Source: Saccoglossus kowalevskii (Eukaryota; Hemichordata; Enteropneusta; Harrimaniidae). From it: DNA of 64,000 nucleotides. Below are positions 1 to 10,800 of the stretch, piece by piece. The translations under genes were made by a program, and so were the position numbers. Each line of letters opens with the position of its first letter. The stretch's first letter is position 1. The stretch is from contig NW_003130861.1 in NCBI RefSeq assembly GCF_000003605.2, positions 321,112 through 385,111 on the forward strand, written 5' to 3'. Under the pieces are notes generated by a model. It had not been told where the DNA came from. It searched no databases and saw only the letters and a list, made by a program, of their open reading frames with translations.

Positions 1-89
1 GTTCGGCGACTGTAAATATACGTTACATATACATGCCAATATAACGACATATACTACTTTTTACATACGCATTCGTAGTGTCCCAACAC

Positions 90-90
<1 letters not shown>

Positions 91-127
<37 letters not shown>

Positions 128-128
128 C
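91..128. repeat. (TA)n simple repeat
   Basis: An almost pure run of TA dinucleotides just upstream of the densovirus-like remnant. No function is inferred. Confidence 0.9.
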
Positions 129-259
129 TGTTATTGTGCCCTCGCACATGTCTAGTTACAATTCATTATACGTGTTTTGAGAATTTATATGACGATTAAA
201 TAAGTGTTAACTTCATAATTGTTTAATTACTTTTACACGCACACACGAGGTAGGTAACA

Positions 260-1909
260 ATGGTTAAATTTTCATTACCTGTATATAATTATTGTGGCCC
301 AAGTGCTGACCTAAAAGAATACAAAAAGGCCAAAGTTAAAATAGATTAAATATGCAAAGAGCATGACATACAATATGGGAATCCAAGAATACCAACTGCT
401 GAACATGGATATGTAACGCGTATCCTAGAGGAGAAAAAAAATGATAAAAATAACGAATTCCATGTTATGAATGAAACACTCTAAATACAAATATAATACA
501 AGTGCAAATACAATACACCAATACAACAGATAAATGTCGAAACAACAAACCAAGAACAAACAACAGGTGAAGAGCAAGAAGCGGAAACAACAACGATGTC
601 GCCAAGTAAAAGACAAAAAGAAGATGATGACAGAGAGAAAGAAATGCCAAACGCGACGAAAGAAGATGAAGGCTGCTCTGCAGTTGGCTTTACGGGAATT
701 GGGAAATATGAAATGCATATGTTCAATTCGAATGGACAGGGGATAGACCCAACGAACTAACGTTTGCAAATACTGTACCAATATATATATATACCAATAT
801 ACCAAGAAGTACTCACCAGTGACAGATCACAAACTCAAGTGTCGAAACTTGATAACATAAGACACCAAGTTGGTCATAGGTAGGCCACGATCATCCAATG
901 CAAAAACACGACGAAAAGCACTTATTTGTCTATGCATGCAGAGAGTTGAAGAATAATATAACAATTAACAAATATTACTCCATTGGCAGTAACTGATATG
1001 ACAAATCAAAAAACTATACTACACATACCAAGACCTGTACTGTTTATATTTGAGGACAAAATTGGAATAACACCACAATTCCAATGCCATGCATTGAGAA
1101 ATAAGAAAAAAACGATCTAATTGATGCACTAAAATTAAATTATCCAAGATTCGAAAACCTACCAGAGTGGAGAGAACATATGTAATACCGAGAGTGTAAA
1201 AATCGCTTATACTGGATTTGTCAGCTGAATATTCAGATTTGTAGTAATATCAAATCCTGAACGTCAAGCAGCATCATATCAAAATAATGAAGATCATGAC
1301 AATCCAAACTACCGACAAAGAGACAAAATAAATGACAGTATAAACAAATCAAAAGTACATGGAAGTATAGTTGAATCAGTATTTAATCTGTCACTACTAT
1401 GGCACACATACTGTCCATTAATATATTGGCCAGGACACGATTTGGCAAAAGACCAAGGAGACGGATGAAACATGGTAACATCAGGAATGGCACATCCAGA
1501 CGGAACTAGACATCAATTTAAATGTGATAAACCACCACATATATGGATGACACCAAAGAAATGTGCTAATTCAGAAGAAAAATTGTATAAAAAGTGGACT
1601 ATGGACATGCAAATTAGAACCACAATAAAATACATACCTCTCAGTGGCAAACCATACTGTGCACCCGAAGTCATAGGATTTGACACATCCAGTGCATCAT
1701 CTAATATTGACATATTTTACAGAAACCCGACACTAGAAAACAAAACACAAGTTCGAAAAAGTATCACAAGAGAACCAATAACATCATATGGTATCGGAGG
1801 ATTGGATTTCTCAAGCATAGCCAAGAAAAACTACGAACAACCAGAGAACAGAAGTCGAAAATTATTAACACAAAGTTTTTTCAAGTTAATGTTCATCAGT
1901 TTTTGTTAA
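260..1909 (+). pseudogene. Endogenous densovirus-like capsid (VP1) gene, copy 1, broken
   Basis: This looks like an old genomic copy of a parvovirus/densovirus structural protein gene. The ATG at 260 opens a segment with a YNYCGP calcium-loop-like motif, followed after an in-frame stop by CKEHDIQY at about 353-376. That is the HDxxY catalytic signature of the phospholipase A2 domain at the N-terminus of parvoviral VP1. Downstream the frame is interrupted by several stops and shifts through about 1470. A continuous 145-codon stretch (1472-1909) then covers what should be the C-terminal part of the capsid. The length of about 1.65 kb is plausible for a small densoviral VP. No replication (NS) gene was seen beside it. 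PLA2-like motifs also occur in some transposons, so the viral assignment rests on the motif plus the downstream region. A related copy lies at 4899-5420. It cannot make a functional product as it stands. Confidence 0.6.
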
Positions 1910-2849
1910 ACTTTGTTAAATAAAGCAGGAATTTGAATAAAGTTATATAAGAAAAATAGTTGATGAATGGCGCAATGCATTATGGGTAACGCCTTGTCGC
2001 AATGCGTTGTGCGTATTGAAAAAAAGTCTAATAAAAAGTCACTGGAGCCATGGAGTGGCCACACGTTTGAGAACCAATGGAAGGCAATTATCCTAAATCG
2101 GCTGAAACCATCCTCCAACACTCTCGATTACCAATCCACAATGTTATATTAAAGCAGCTGCTTACGAAGCTCAACGGGTGGCCCACCATGCAAAGGTGTG
2201 GTGCGTTCTGTTGGTATTGTCATGAATTTGTTTTCGCGTATCTGCTGATCGACTTATTTAGCTGATTACTAGTGAATGGCTGTGTTATATCTGTCATCAT
2301 TTAGGCTCATGCGAGGTCCTGGACGGAACTCGACTCAGTGATTTGGAACTAATTACGATATAACCGTCCCTATCCGGACTACTATTTCTGACAGTTGGTA
2401 TTCGCAGTTAGTAATATAGTGAACGATTAATCAAAAGATATGACGTGTCCAGTACTTAGTGTGATTGGCTGTGTGCAGGTCGAATGTGTGAAGGCCACGC
2501 CTTAGAGTCTTTATAATGCTTTGTAATTGGTTAAGGTTTTGAAAGTGAATAAAGTTGTTTTAGTTGGTCTTGGCGAGTACACCACGACAGACGTAGTCTA
2601 GGGACAGAGTCTTGGGTCAGCCTTGCTATAGTCTTGGGGACATTTCCCCAGGGCGCTTTGTCTTATAGAGTGTTCGACTGACCGACTAAAGACGAGAGTT
2701 GAAACGTATTTTGTTGTGTGCGTCTATTTGACTGTTAGGTCCCGATCCCGTACCTCGAGCAGACGTGTATAGAGACAGAGACGAGATCTCCCCCTGACAC
2801 GTGTGGAGAACCCCAGAAGAATTTCCCCGTGATAGTATCTCGGGACAAT

Positions 2850-3006
2850 GATTAAAAAGTAAATGTTGAAGAATATCAAAAGCTGCTTTCTTTAAATGAA
2901 AGCGTCTCTTAAAACCATCAAGCGGAAATCGTGGAACAACGTTCTCCGCATAACCAAAAATGTTCACTCTCGTGTATCGCTGTTTAACGCCACTAAATAA
3001 TAACAT
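2850..3006 (-). pseudogene. Possible PIF/Harbinger transposase fragment
   Basis: A short minus-strand reading frame contains ENVVPRFPLDGFKRRFHLKK followed by AAFDILQHLL. This resembles the region before the nuclease domain of Harbinger-type transposases (acidic or Val-Pro stretch, then F+xxFRmxxxtFdxLxxLL). Only about 50 residues are recognisable; the rest of the frame does not continue the family and no catalytic triad is visible. The call is tentative. Confidence 0.3.
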
Positions 3007-3779
3007 TAACTTATCGTCGTCTTAATCATCGTAAAACTGATTAAACGAATACGTTTCTGTATCAAAAACTTGTTTGATGAAAGAATACGCACCGTTGCTG
3101 AGGGCCGCCATCATGAATAATCGTGATTATGCTAATCGTTGTTTTGTTTACAGCCTCGTTTTCAATATTTACGTCTTGATAATCGTTGAGAATCATGATC
3201 GTGATTTTGCAATATCAAACGCGCCCAAGGTATTTTACACCGATGCGCAGAATGTTGTTCAATAACTTCATATGAGAGCTGCCAAATGGGTACTAAAACA
3301 TTGTACTACGCTATATGAAAGACCGGAGCTATAATGGCCCTTTCATCTATATTATTTATTCTCTCCCTAGAAATATTTCAAGTCACCCTGCAGCATAATA
3401 GTAATGTGCATGGAATTATGTTTGAACGTGAATGAAGTTTATTTCACTATGAACATATATACATATAATAATAAACAAATAAATGTGATATATAAACAAA
3501 TGAGTAAATAAAATTAAGTAAATAGGTATATATAATTTGAATTTTAAATATATATATATTTATATAAATTATCTATAGTGAATATCACAAAAATAGTTCC
3601 CTAAAACTAGTCTAGTCCATGACCTTTTTTAAAGAATGAACTGAATAAAGAGTAAATAATACTATTAATAAGTTATATACAGGTACATAGTTGTACATTC
3701 ATTTGAATAGATTCAAAGTCTTAAATTAACAAAAGAGATGAAAGAAAACAAACTGATTGAAGCATTTTTGTCAATTACT

Positions 3780-4790
3780 TGGAGAAGTCAGAAGAGTAAC
3801 AATAAACTTAGAGTTTAGTGTTATGTTTTTTGCGAAAACCAAATTGCGTGTTTGAAAGTATGTGATTTTTTCAAGGAAACTTATGAATTGTTTATTCACA
3901 ATCGATTCAAATATTTTGCTAAGGATTGGTAAGATTGAAATAGGGCGATAGTTACTGGCCTCTGCTGGAATACCTTTTTTGTGAATGGGTGCAACTTTTA
4001 AGTCATCAGGAAAAACACATTGGCTTAACGAACAATTGATAATGTGAGCAATGGGTCGGGCACTAATGTTAGCTGAATGAATTGATGTTTTAGGGTGTAT
4101 ATCGTCATGTCCTGCTAATTTATTGGGATTAAGGGATTTGATTTGATTGAAAACTTCGGACTCGTATACTGGGTGGAAAAATGACGAGTTAATTTGACTC
4201 CCGGTGAAATGATGTCGAAAGTCATCTGTGTTCGTTAAACTAGCAGCAAGGCTCGGGCCAATATCTGTGAAATATTCATTAAGTTCTTCACCGATATCAG
4301 AAATTTTCGTTAATTCATGGGGGATGACTTTGTTTTTGTTTTATTTAGGATCTCATTAATAACCTGCCATGTTTTATTTGTGTTCCCGCGGGTGACAACA
4401 AATTTATTTGAGTAATAAGACGTTTTAACCGACTTTAGCAACTTAGTCAAGACGTTTCTATATTGTTTATATACGTGTGCATTTTGGAGAAGGGTTATTT
4501 TTCATTTTAATAAATGGGTTTTGACTTTAATAGTTCTTTAGTTTTCGAAGTTGTATTTGTAAATACCGTTTTTTTTTTGTCTAAAAACATGTTTACTTTT
4601 TTTTAAGGATACCAAAAATTGGATAATGATCACTAATGTCCTTTAGGATTGTGCCACTTACAATAAAGTGATTAGTAATATTTGTTATGGAATCGTTGTG
4701 CTGGATTGTTGAAAAATGCAAGTAGTAGTGCTGATTATCTGGGTGAAATTATAAGCATTGAGAAGGGTGAGATAGTAACAGGTGTTCAAG
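3780..4790 (-). mobile_element. LINE (non-LTR retrotransposon) fragment, endonuclease end to RT start
   Basis: Reading the minus strand from high to low coordinates gives the end of an APE-type endonuclease (ISDHYPIF at about 4640-4614), a linker containing KTWQVINEILNKTK and LNEYFTDIGPSLA (about 4390-4250), then the start of the reverse transcriptase with SNYRPISILPILSKIFE at about 3957-3907. This order and these motifs are typical of Jockey/CR1/L2-group LINEs. Several frameshifts break it, the catalytic YxDD part is missing, and the N-terminal endonuclease is cut off near 4790. It lies between the two capsid remnants and is an inactive fragment. Confidence 0.75.
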
Positions 4791-4898
4791 TCTCCTTGGC
4801 AAAAACAAATACTTGTTGTTGCACCAGAGTCCGCGGACTTCATCAGGAGACTGTGATAAGCACGTCTTTCTTCGGTGGTCGCTGAGTAAAATCAATCA

Positions 4899-5420
4899 CA
4901 TGGAAGACACCGATTCAAATGTAATAAACCAATAGATATATGGATGACATCCAACAAGTATGCCAATTCAGATGGTATCTTAAGTTAGCAAATGATATGC
5001 AAATTACAACTATACTAGAATACATACCTACAACACAAATCAACACTGTATACCTAAAATAATCTCATTTTACACATTCCGCGAAACTAATCTATTAAGT
5101 GCACCATTACGACATAATAACATCTTTTACAATAATCCTGCACTAGAAAACCAAGAGAATTAATTACAAGAGAACCAATAGGCTCATATAACATAGGTAG
5201 ATTGGACTACTCCAAAATCAATACGAAGAACTACAAAAAGCCAGATTATCAACGACGAACATTATTAATGATCCATTTTTACAATACAATGTACATCGAT
5301 TTTTGTTTAAGTTGCGTCATAGATGGTTGCAGGAATGTTAACAGAATTCTTTAAAAAAAAGGAAAAAATGATTGAAGTCTGAGTAATGCAATGCATTGTG
5401 GGGCTAGTAACACGACTTCA
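4899..5420 (+). pseudogene. Endogenous densovirus-like capsid remnant, copy 2
   Basis: A decayed second copy of the C-terminal part of the capsid gene at 260-1909. Short matches in the same order are RFKCNKPIDIWMTSNKYANS (copy 1 has QFKCDKPPHIWMTPKKCANS) and ITREPIGSYNIGRLDYS (copy 1 has ITREPITSYGIGGLDFS). Similarity continues past the coding end: both copies are followed by a variant of GCAATGCATTRTGGG (about 1971 and 5392). Stops and small deletions interrupt the frame, and the 5' two thirds, including the phospholipase region, are absent. Confidence 0.6.
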
Positions 5421-5429
5421 ATTATGGAG

Positions 5430-7670
5430 ACTTGTCCACTATAACGATCATACTTTTTTTAATATGACAGCCAAACCCCTGGCTGTGTGACGCATATCGT
5501 GCAAGGAATGCCGGGAGTTTGTTCGAGACTGACGATATAATAAATCATCTCAGTTATTACTTTAATAAATAATGATAAATGAAACTTATAGACAATGTAG
5601 AAATGAGCTGGGCAATTTTTTTTTTCAATCAGCAGTTAGTTTGATAGTTCCTTGCGTGTAATACGTTCTACGCTGGTGCATCATTGGAAATTGTGAGGGC
5701 CCAGAATGATTTGTCTGAAATATCTCAAGCACTGTTTTAAATAGGGACATACACCTAGTGTAGTATTGAATCCATCGGACATGTGACTAACATATCAGAT
5801 GACCATATATGGTCATATGCCCTTAATTAACATTGTGACGTAAAATACGGGGTGGGGGCCTTTCTGGGGCTACTCCGTATTCAGGAGCTGGGAGCTTATC
5901 TTCAATGCAGGTCTAATAATAAACATCTTTGCTAGCGTGCTATCTTGTAAGTCTCCTCCCTTTCAGCTCGTCCGCTGCTACGAAGGTGGGAAACGTTTGA
6001 TGAATGTATATCACCACAACTGAGGCGGTGCAGGGAAGGACATATACCAGTAACGAATACAATAAATCAAAACAACACGATATATAAGGTTTCCTTTACT
6101 TTAATAAATAAATAATAGGGTTGCTGGTCACTGGAACCATCAAGAAATGGGGATATACAGTAAATAAATAAAATTAGGGACCTGATCGATGCTGCATGGT
6201 TCATTCCACTCTCTGATGGACAGCAATGTACAATCTTCCATCGTATCTGGCATACTGTCGAAGCAGGTGCACTGCAATTTGAACTCGTGCTCTGTGTCCA
6301 GGGAGTATCGGCAACTGCACTGCTATCTGCTGCTACTGGTAGCACTGGTACAACGTTAACGGGAGTAGTTCAGGCAGTCAACTTCAGTGGTTCCTGTTGA
6401 TCAGCAGGGATTACTGCACAGCACGTTTGCATATGTACCCCAGTATAAGGTACAGCTCATTGGAGGCAAGAATCAACATCACAGGATATAACAGTATCAC
6501 GTCAGGTCACCTTCCTGAATAAAGGTTTTCACACATGTCTCAACGTAATACCACAACTAAATTATGGCCATGCAAGCAATAAAATGTATTCAACGAAATG
6601 ATTGGTTATCTCGAAATAACGAACCAATTAGTGTATAATGAATGCCAATTTTGGTATTGGAATAAACCACTCTATATTCAAGCTCTACCAATTTAAAGTA
6701 GAAGACTCGGGTCAATGATATCGTATCTATTTTTATTGCTAACAACGCTGGGCTCAGCACATTCCAAGATATTTCACAATCACCACACCACAGTCTGTGA
6801 CATACCATTACAAGACGCATGTATATCAAATTCTGCTGACAACACAATCCAGTGACTGTATCAGCAGTCTAAAAATAAACATGTACAATGGGTTGTTACA
6901 AAGTATCCAAACGTGTGTACTTTTCATTCACACATCAAGGGCTCTGTTTTCTAAAAGTACTTTTCATGTCACAATATGCATAACTATGTAACATTCTTAC
7001 AGATAGGATCATGTAACAAGTACAGTAATGATGGTGTATAACCACAGAAATAACTCACAATTCTTTTGACCATATGTTCACATTACCTCATTAATATGCA
7101 TAAGTGTATTATCATAAGTGCTATTGTAGATAGGACAATGCAATATCGGAGCATTTGGCAAGAGATGTCCATATATGATCATGTGTCTCATTAATTAACT
7201 GCATTCTCAGCAAATATCAGCAGTAAATGACAGTAGATAACACAAAAGTACGAGTGATTGCGGAGCATGCATCCATCTGATAATGAAAATTACTAGGATT
7301 GTGGAGAAATTGATTATACTATGACTTGATTCTTTTTTATCTGCATGTTGAACATTGCCAGATTGCCGCCTGAATATCGTCTATATAGAGAGCCTGGTTG
7401 TCTGCTTTAACTACAATGACAACAAACAGAAAACAAAATTAGCAGTACTAGTATATCGAATACAGAGAGAGGTACATGCATGGCTAATTCAAAGAACTAG
7501 GCAAGATTCCACCATAAGCCTGTTTTCTTACAGCTATAATATCTTTGGAATTACTAGGTATGTTTGATATGTTGTCTGTGTAACTATATGAATGCTGTAA
7601 TAAAAGCGTATGTCTTTAACAACTATCGTTCTTGTGTAAGTGCGCCCTCTTGGGTATTCAGACTTGAACG
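5430..7670. other. Gene-free AT-rich interval
   Basis: No credible coding exon or RNA gene was found on either strand. A perfect palindrome (ATGACCATATATGGTCAT, about 5799-5816) and an AATAAATAAATAATA run at 6103 were noted. The 3' UTR of lectin gene A should begin at 7673 and run into this interval; the nearest minus-strand AATAAA seen is at about 6737-6732, so the true poly(A) site is uncertain. Confidence 0.5.
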
Positions 7671-7673
7671 TAT

Positions 7674-7879
7674 CTAACCTGGCGTGTAGACTGCAACTTC
7701 ACACAATACTAACACAGCAGTAGTTTCCATAGAAACTGTAACCTCATTCCCTCGTAAAGGTTCTGGATTTCTACAGTCCAGCAAGATTACTTCGGAACTT
7801 GCTGTATCCGCATCTACCTGGCTGCCACATTGGTCACCAGCGGGGTTCACTGTCACTATAGCGCCCTCTATGTTGGATG
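7674..7879 (-). CDS. Gene A exon 15: F-type lectin domain, C-terminal half, and stop
   Basis: Following a TTTGTTTTAG acceptor, it encodes EGAIVTVNPAGDQCG, then EVTVSMETTAVLVLCEVAVY and a stop (TAG, 7676-7674). The closing LCEVxVY is the signature end of F-type lectin domains. A donor-like CCAG|GTTAGA overlaps the stop, so a longer form is conceivable, but no further exon was seen. Confidence 0.88.
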
Positions 7880-10800
7880 CTAAAACAAAAAAGTCATGAT
7901 TTATTATAAATTTGTGTTTTGAATAATAAAGTGCTAATACTAGAGGTATTTCAAATACTATTGGATATATATTCCAACTTCGTGAATATGGGTATATACA
8001 AGTTTTATTGTATTCTAAAGAAAAATATATTAATAAGAAACACAGCTTTGTTCATAATTTCTCTGTCGCATTGTTAAGGGTGATCCGGAATTGGAAAACG
8101 TATTTTTACTCAAATGTAGATTGTGAAATTCACCCATCTCTTATTCAACATGTCAAATGTTTTGCATGTGTTTTTTATAACCATTGCGCAAATGTCTGAA
8201 CTACCCACCTATAATGCAGTTAGATTCAAGCCCAATAAGAGTTTGAAAACTAAAGTGAAAATAAAACAGTTCATATGAGGTTCATATGATCAAATTTTGT
8301 TACACTGACTTTCGAAAATGTGTTATCAGCGATTTGGAATTAAATGAATTTTGGTGGCATTGACTTACCACAGCAATCTAGTCGATTGGTGATCGTCACG
8401 TGATATATATCAAGAGAAACACCTAAGTGTACCGTCCACCACGGAGAAGGCTCAGAAACACTCGAAAAACAACTTCCTGTAGAGTAGTTACCGTTCTTAT
8501 TGCCATCAACAGCGTTCGACGCATCGCCTTTCCCGTTTACCTCCGATGATGAGGTTACAGTTTTGCCAACGGCGTAATTGATAAACGTCTCTGGGTCCAA
8601 CGATGGGTCTGCGGGAAGGAATCACAAGTAATTTAGAACCGCAGTTGTGTAAAGTATATGACAAATAGATTAAATCTACTATTTCGCATCATCAGTTTCT
8701 CACATTATCATCAATTCCAATTACACAAAAAGAAAATGTTGGAAAATACCATTAAATTATTTTTATCGGGCAGGGAAAAGTATAAACTATGAATGCAGGA
8801 CACTAACTCAAGTTGAACGCATTACAATAATAATTCTTTTCAAATTTGAAAATGTTACTTGAGCATTCAGACATTATTCTTGATTGTTGGTTATATATGA
8901 CGCTCTAATGGTTTGACACCTCAATTGGAATTTGTGTAATCTGCTCTATTTTGAAGACAGCTTTTTTGCAAAGAGTGACATACTTGTATTTCAAACTCTT
9001 TTATTATTATTTCAGGATAACCAAAACTTGTATTTGTGAGTGGAACTTGGGCGTAAAACTGCTGGTTGTGAAAAAGATAAAGGGGGTGGTCGTCGCGTCG
9101 CGTCCTGTTCGATATAGGACTCATAGTGACGTATACAACGAGTGTAAAATACATTGTTTGTTTGAACATGAACTTTGAACACGACGACCACCACCCTTTA
9201 ACTGATACATTTCAAGAGAGCAGTCAGCTGAATCGAATTATTCATGTTTGTACATTGTAATCTGCGAATTAATTTAAATATTGGACCTGAAACAGACATG
9301 TTTACGCAGACAGTCTGCCTTACCCAATTTTAGTGCAGTATATTCAAGCAAATTGTCACTTGATGATTGTGTGTTCTGCCAAACTTCAGGTGGTATGTTG
9401 TACCATGTCTCTCTATCGTCGTCACTGAATATAATCGACCTGCCATCTCCTCCAACGCCATAGTACGCATCAGTGTCGCTATCATATGCAAGTATGTTTG
9501 TTATTTTAGGACTTTTACCTGAAAAATAAACACACATAAACTTCAACGCCCAAAGGTTGTGTCATAATACGACGTTGCATACTTAATCGTTTATGTATGA
9601 AACAGTCACTAACGACACAGACTGAAAAACACGACTATAACACCAGTCCTCTGTACATTAGCGCAAAATACATATCAGTATAGCAGTTTATTTATTTACC
9701 AGCCCATAAAGTATCATTGGTCTCCGATCCCAGCCTAGACTCGCTGCAATCGCCCCCATCCCTATAAACAACAGAATATTAGTATTGCCTATTGAATATA
9801 ACGTGGAAGATAAACAGTTAATAGGGGGCAAGGGGACAGCTGGTACAGGTTACAGGAAATAGAAAAGGCATTTTACGTTTTTACAAAAAATAAAATGAAA
9901 GTTCCATGTACAGTGAAAAAAATAGTTTTTTACACTTCACAGATTCCTAATTACATTTGATATTTTTATATTCTAACCAGTAACTTATTCAAACCAGTAA
10001 CTTATAAACATTACATGTCCCCAACCACAACAAAGTCACTACCATCTGGTTCATCAGCATTATTACTCATTCATCTGGGCAATGTAGACTCTTCACAGTT
10101 TACCCAAATATTCACATGCAAATGCAGTAAACCAATTAGTTCAGCACACATTTTCACACCATGTTGCCTTGCAACATTCAGTTAAATATTGAAAAGACTA
10201 TTGAAATGGAACACATAATGATAACTGCATTTTGTTAAGCTACCGGCAGCCGTGCTGGATTTAAGAAAACCTGTGCACAATTTGTCGTACTTCCAGTGGT
10301 AGTGATGTGATGTTTTTTGTGAAAGCATTACTAAAAATTGTTCTATGAATGTTACAAAGAAAAATAATTAATTTTATTCCCGAAATGATATAAAATGCTT
10401 CTTCTTCATAATCATTCATTTTATTAGTCTGCAATGTAACATGCATATAAATGTATATTACAGTTTTAAAATGTGTGGTAATTGGTTGTGAAGTTCGGCG
10501 ACAATGTTCATGTTAAGGGAAATGCTGTATTTATCATACATGGGATGGAGAACTAAGCAATGTGAAATTGATCACTTTTCAGACGATTCTCAAAGAAGTA
10601 TTTTTGAAAAAAATATAGTACAATAAGTACTTATTATTAGTGATATAAATACAGATTATGTTGCTGATGAAGAAAAAACACATTTAATTTTATCACTTTC
10701 TGTTTTTCATTAAAAAAATGTCCGTGTGACTAATCCAAACTCTAAAAGTTGTACCAGTTCACTTTAGGGTATGGGACATTTTAGACCATTTGATTTAGCA

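Noticed and set aside
425-805. 126-codon minus-strand frame, strongly hydrophobic
   Set aside because: It lies antisense to the A-rich middle of the capsid remnant; poly-Phe/Leu/Cys content is the complement of an A-rich coding strand.
2480-2700. Possible LTR (AATAAAG followed by direct-repeat-like text)
   Set aside because: No second copy in the window and no TG...CA boundaries with a target duplication.
3340-3600. Possible LTR or SINE because of ATAAATA-rich sequence
   Set aside because: Only low-complexity AT sequence; no paired ends or RNA polymerase III boxes could be identified.
6067-6345. 92-codon minus-strand frame
   Set aside because: No domain, no splice context and composition like surrounding DNA.
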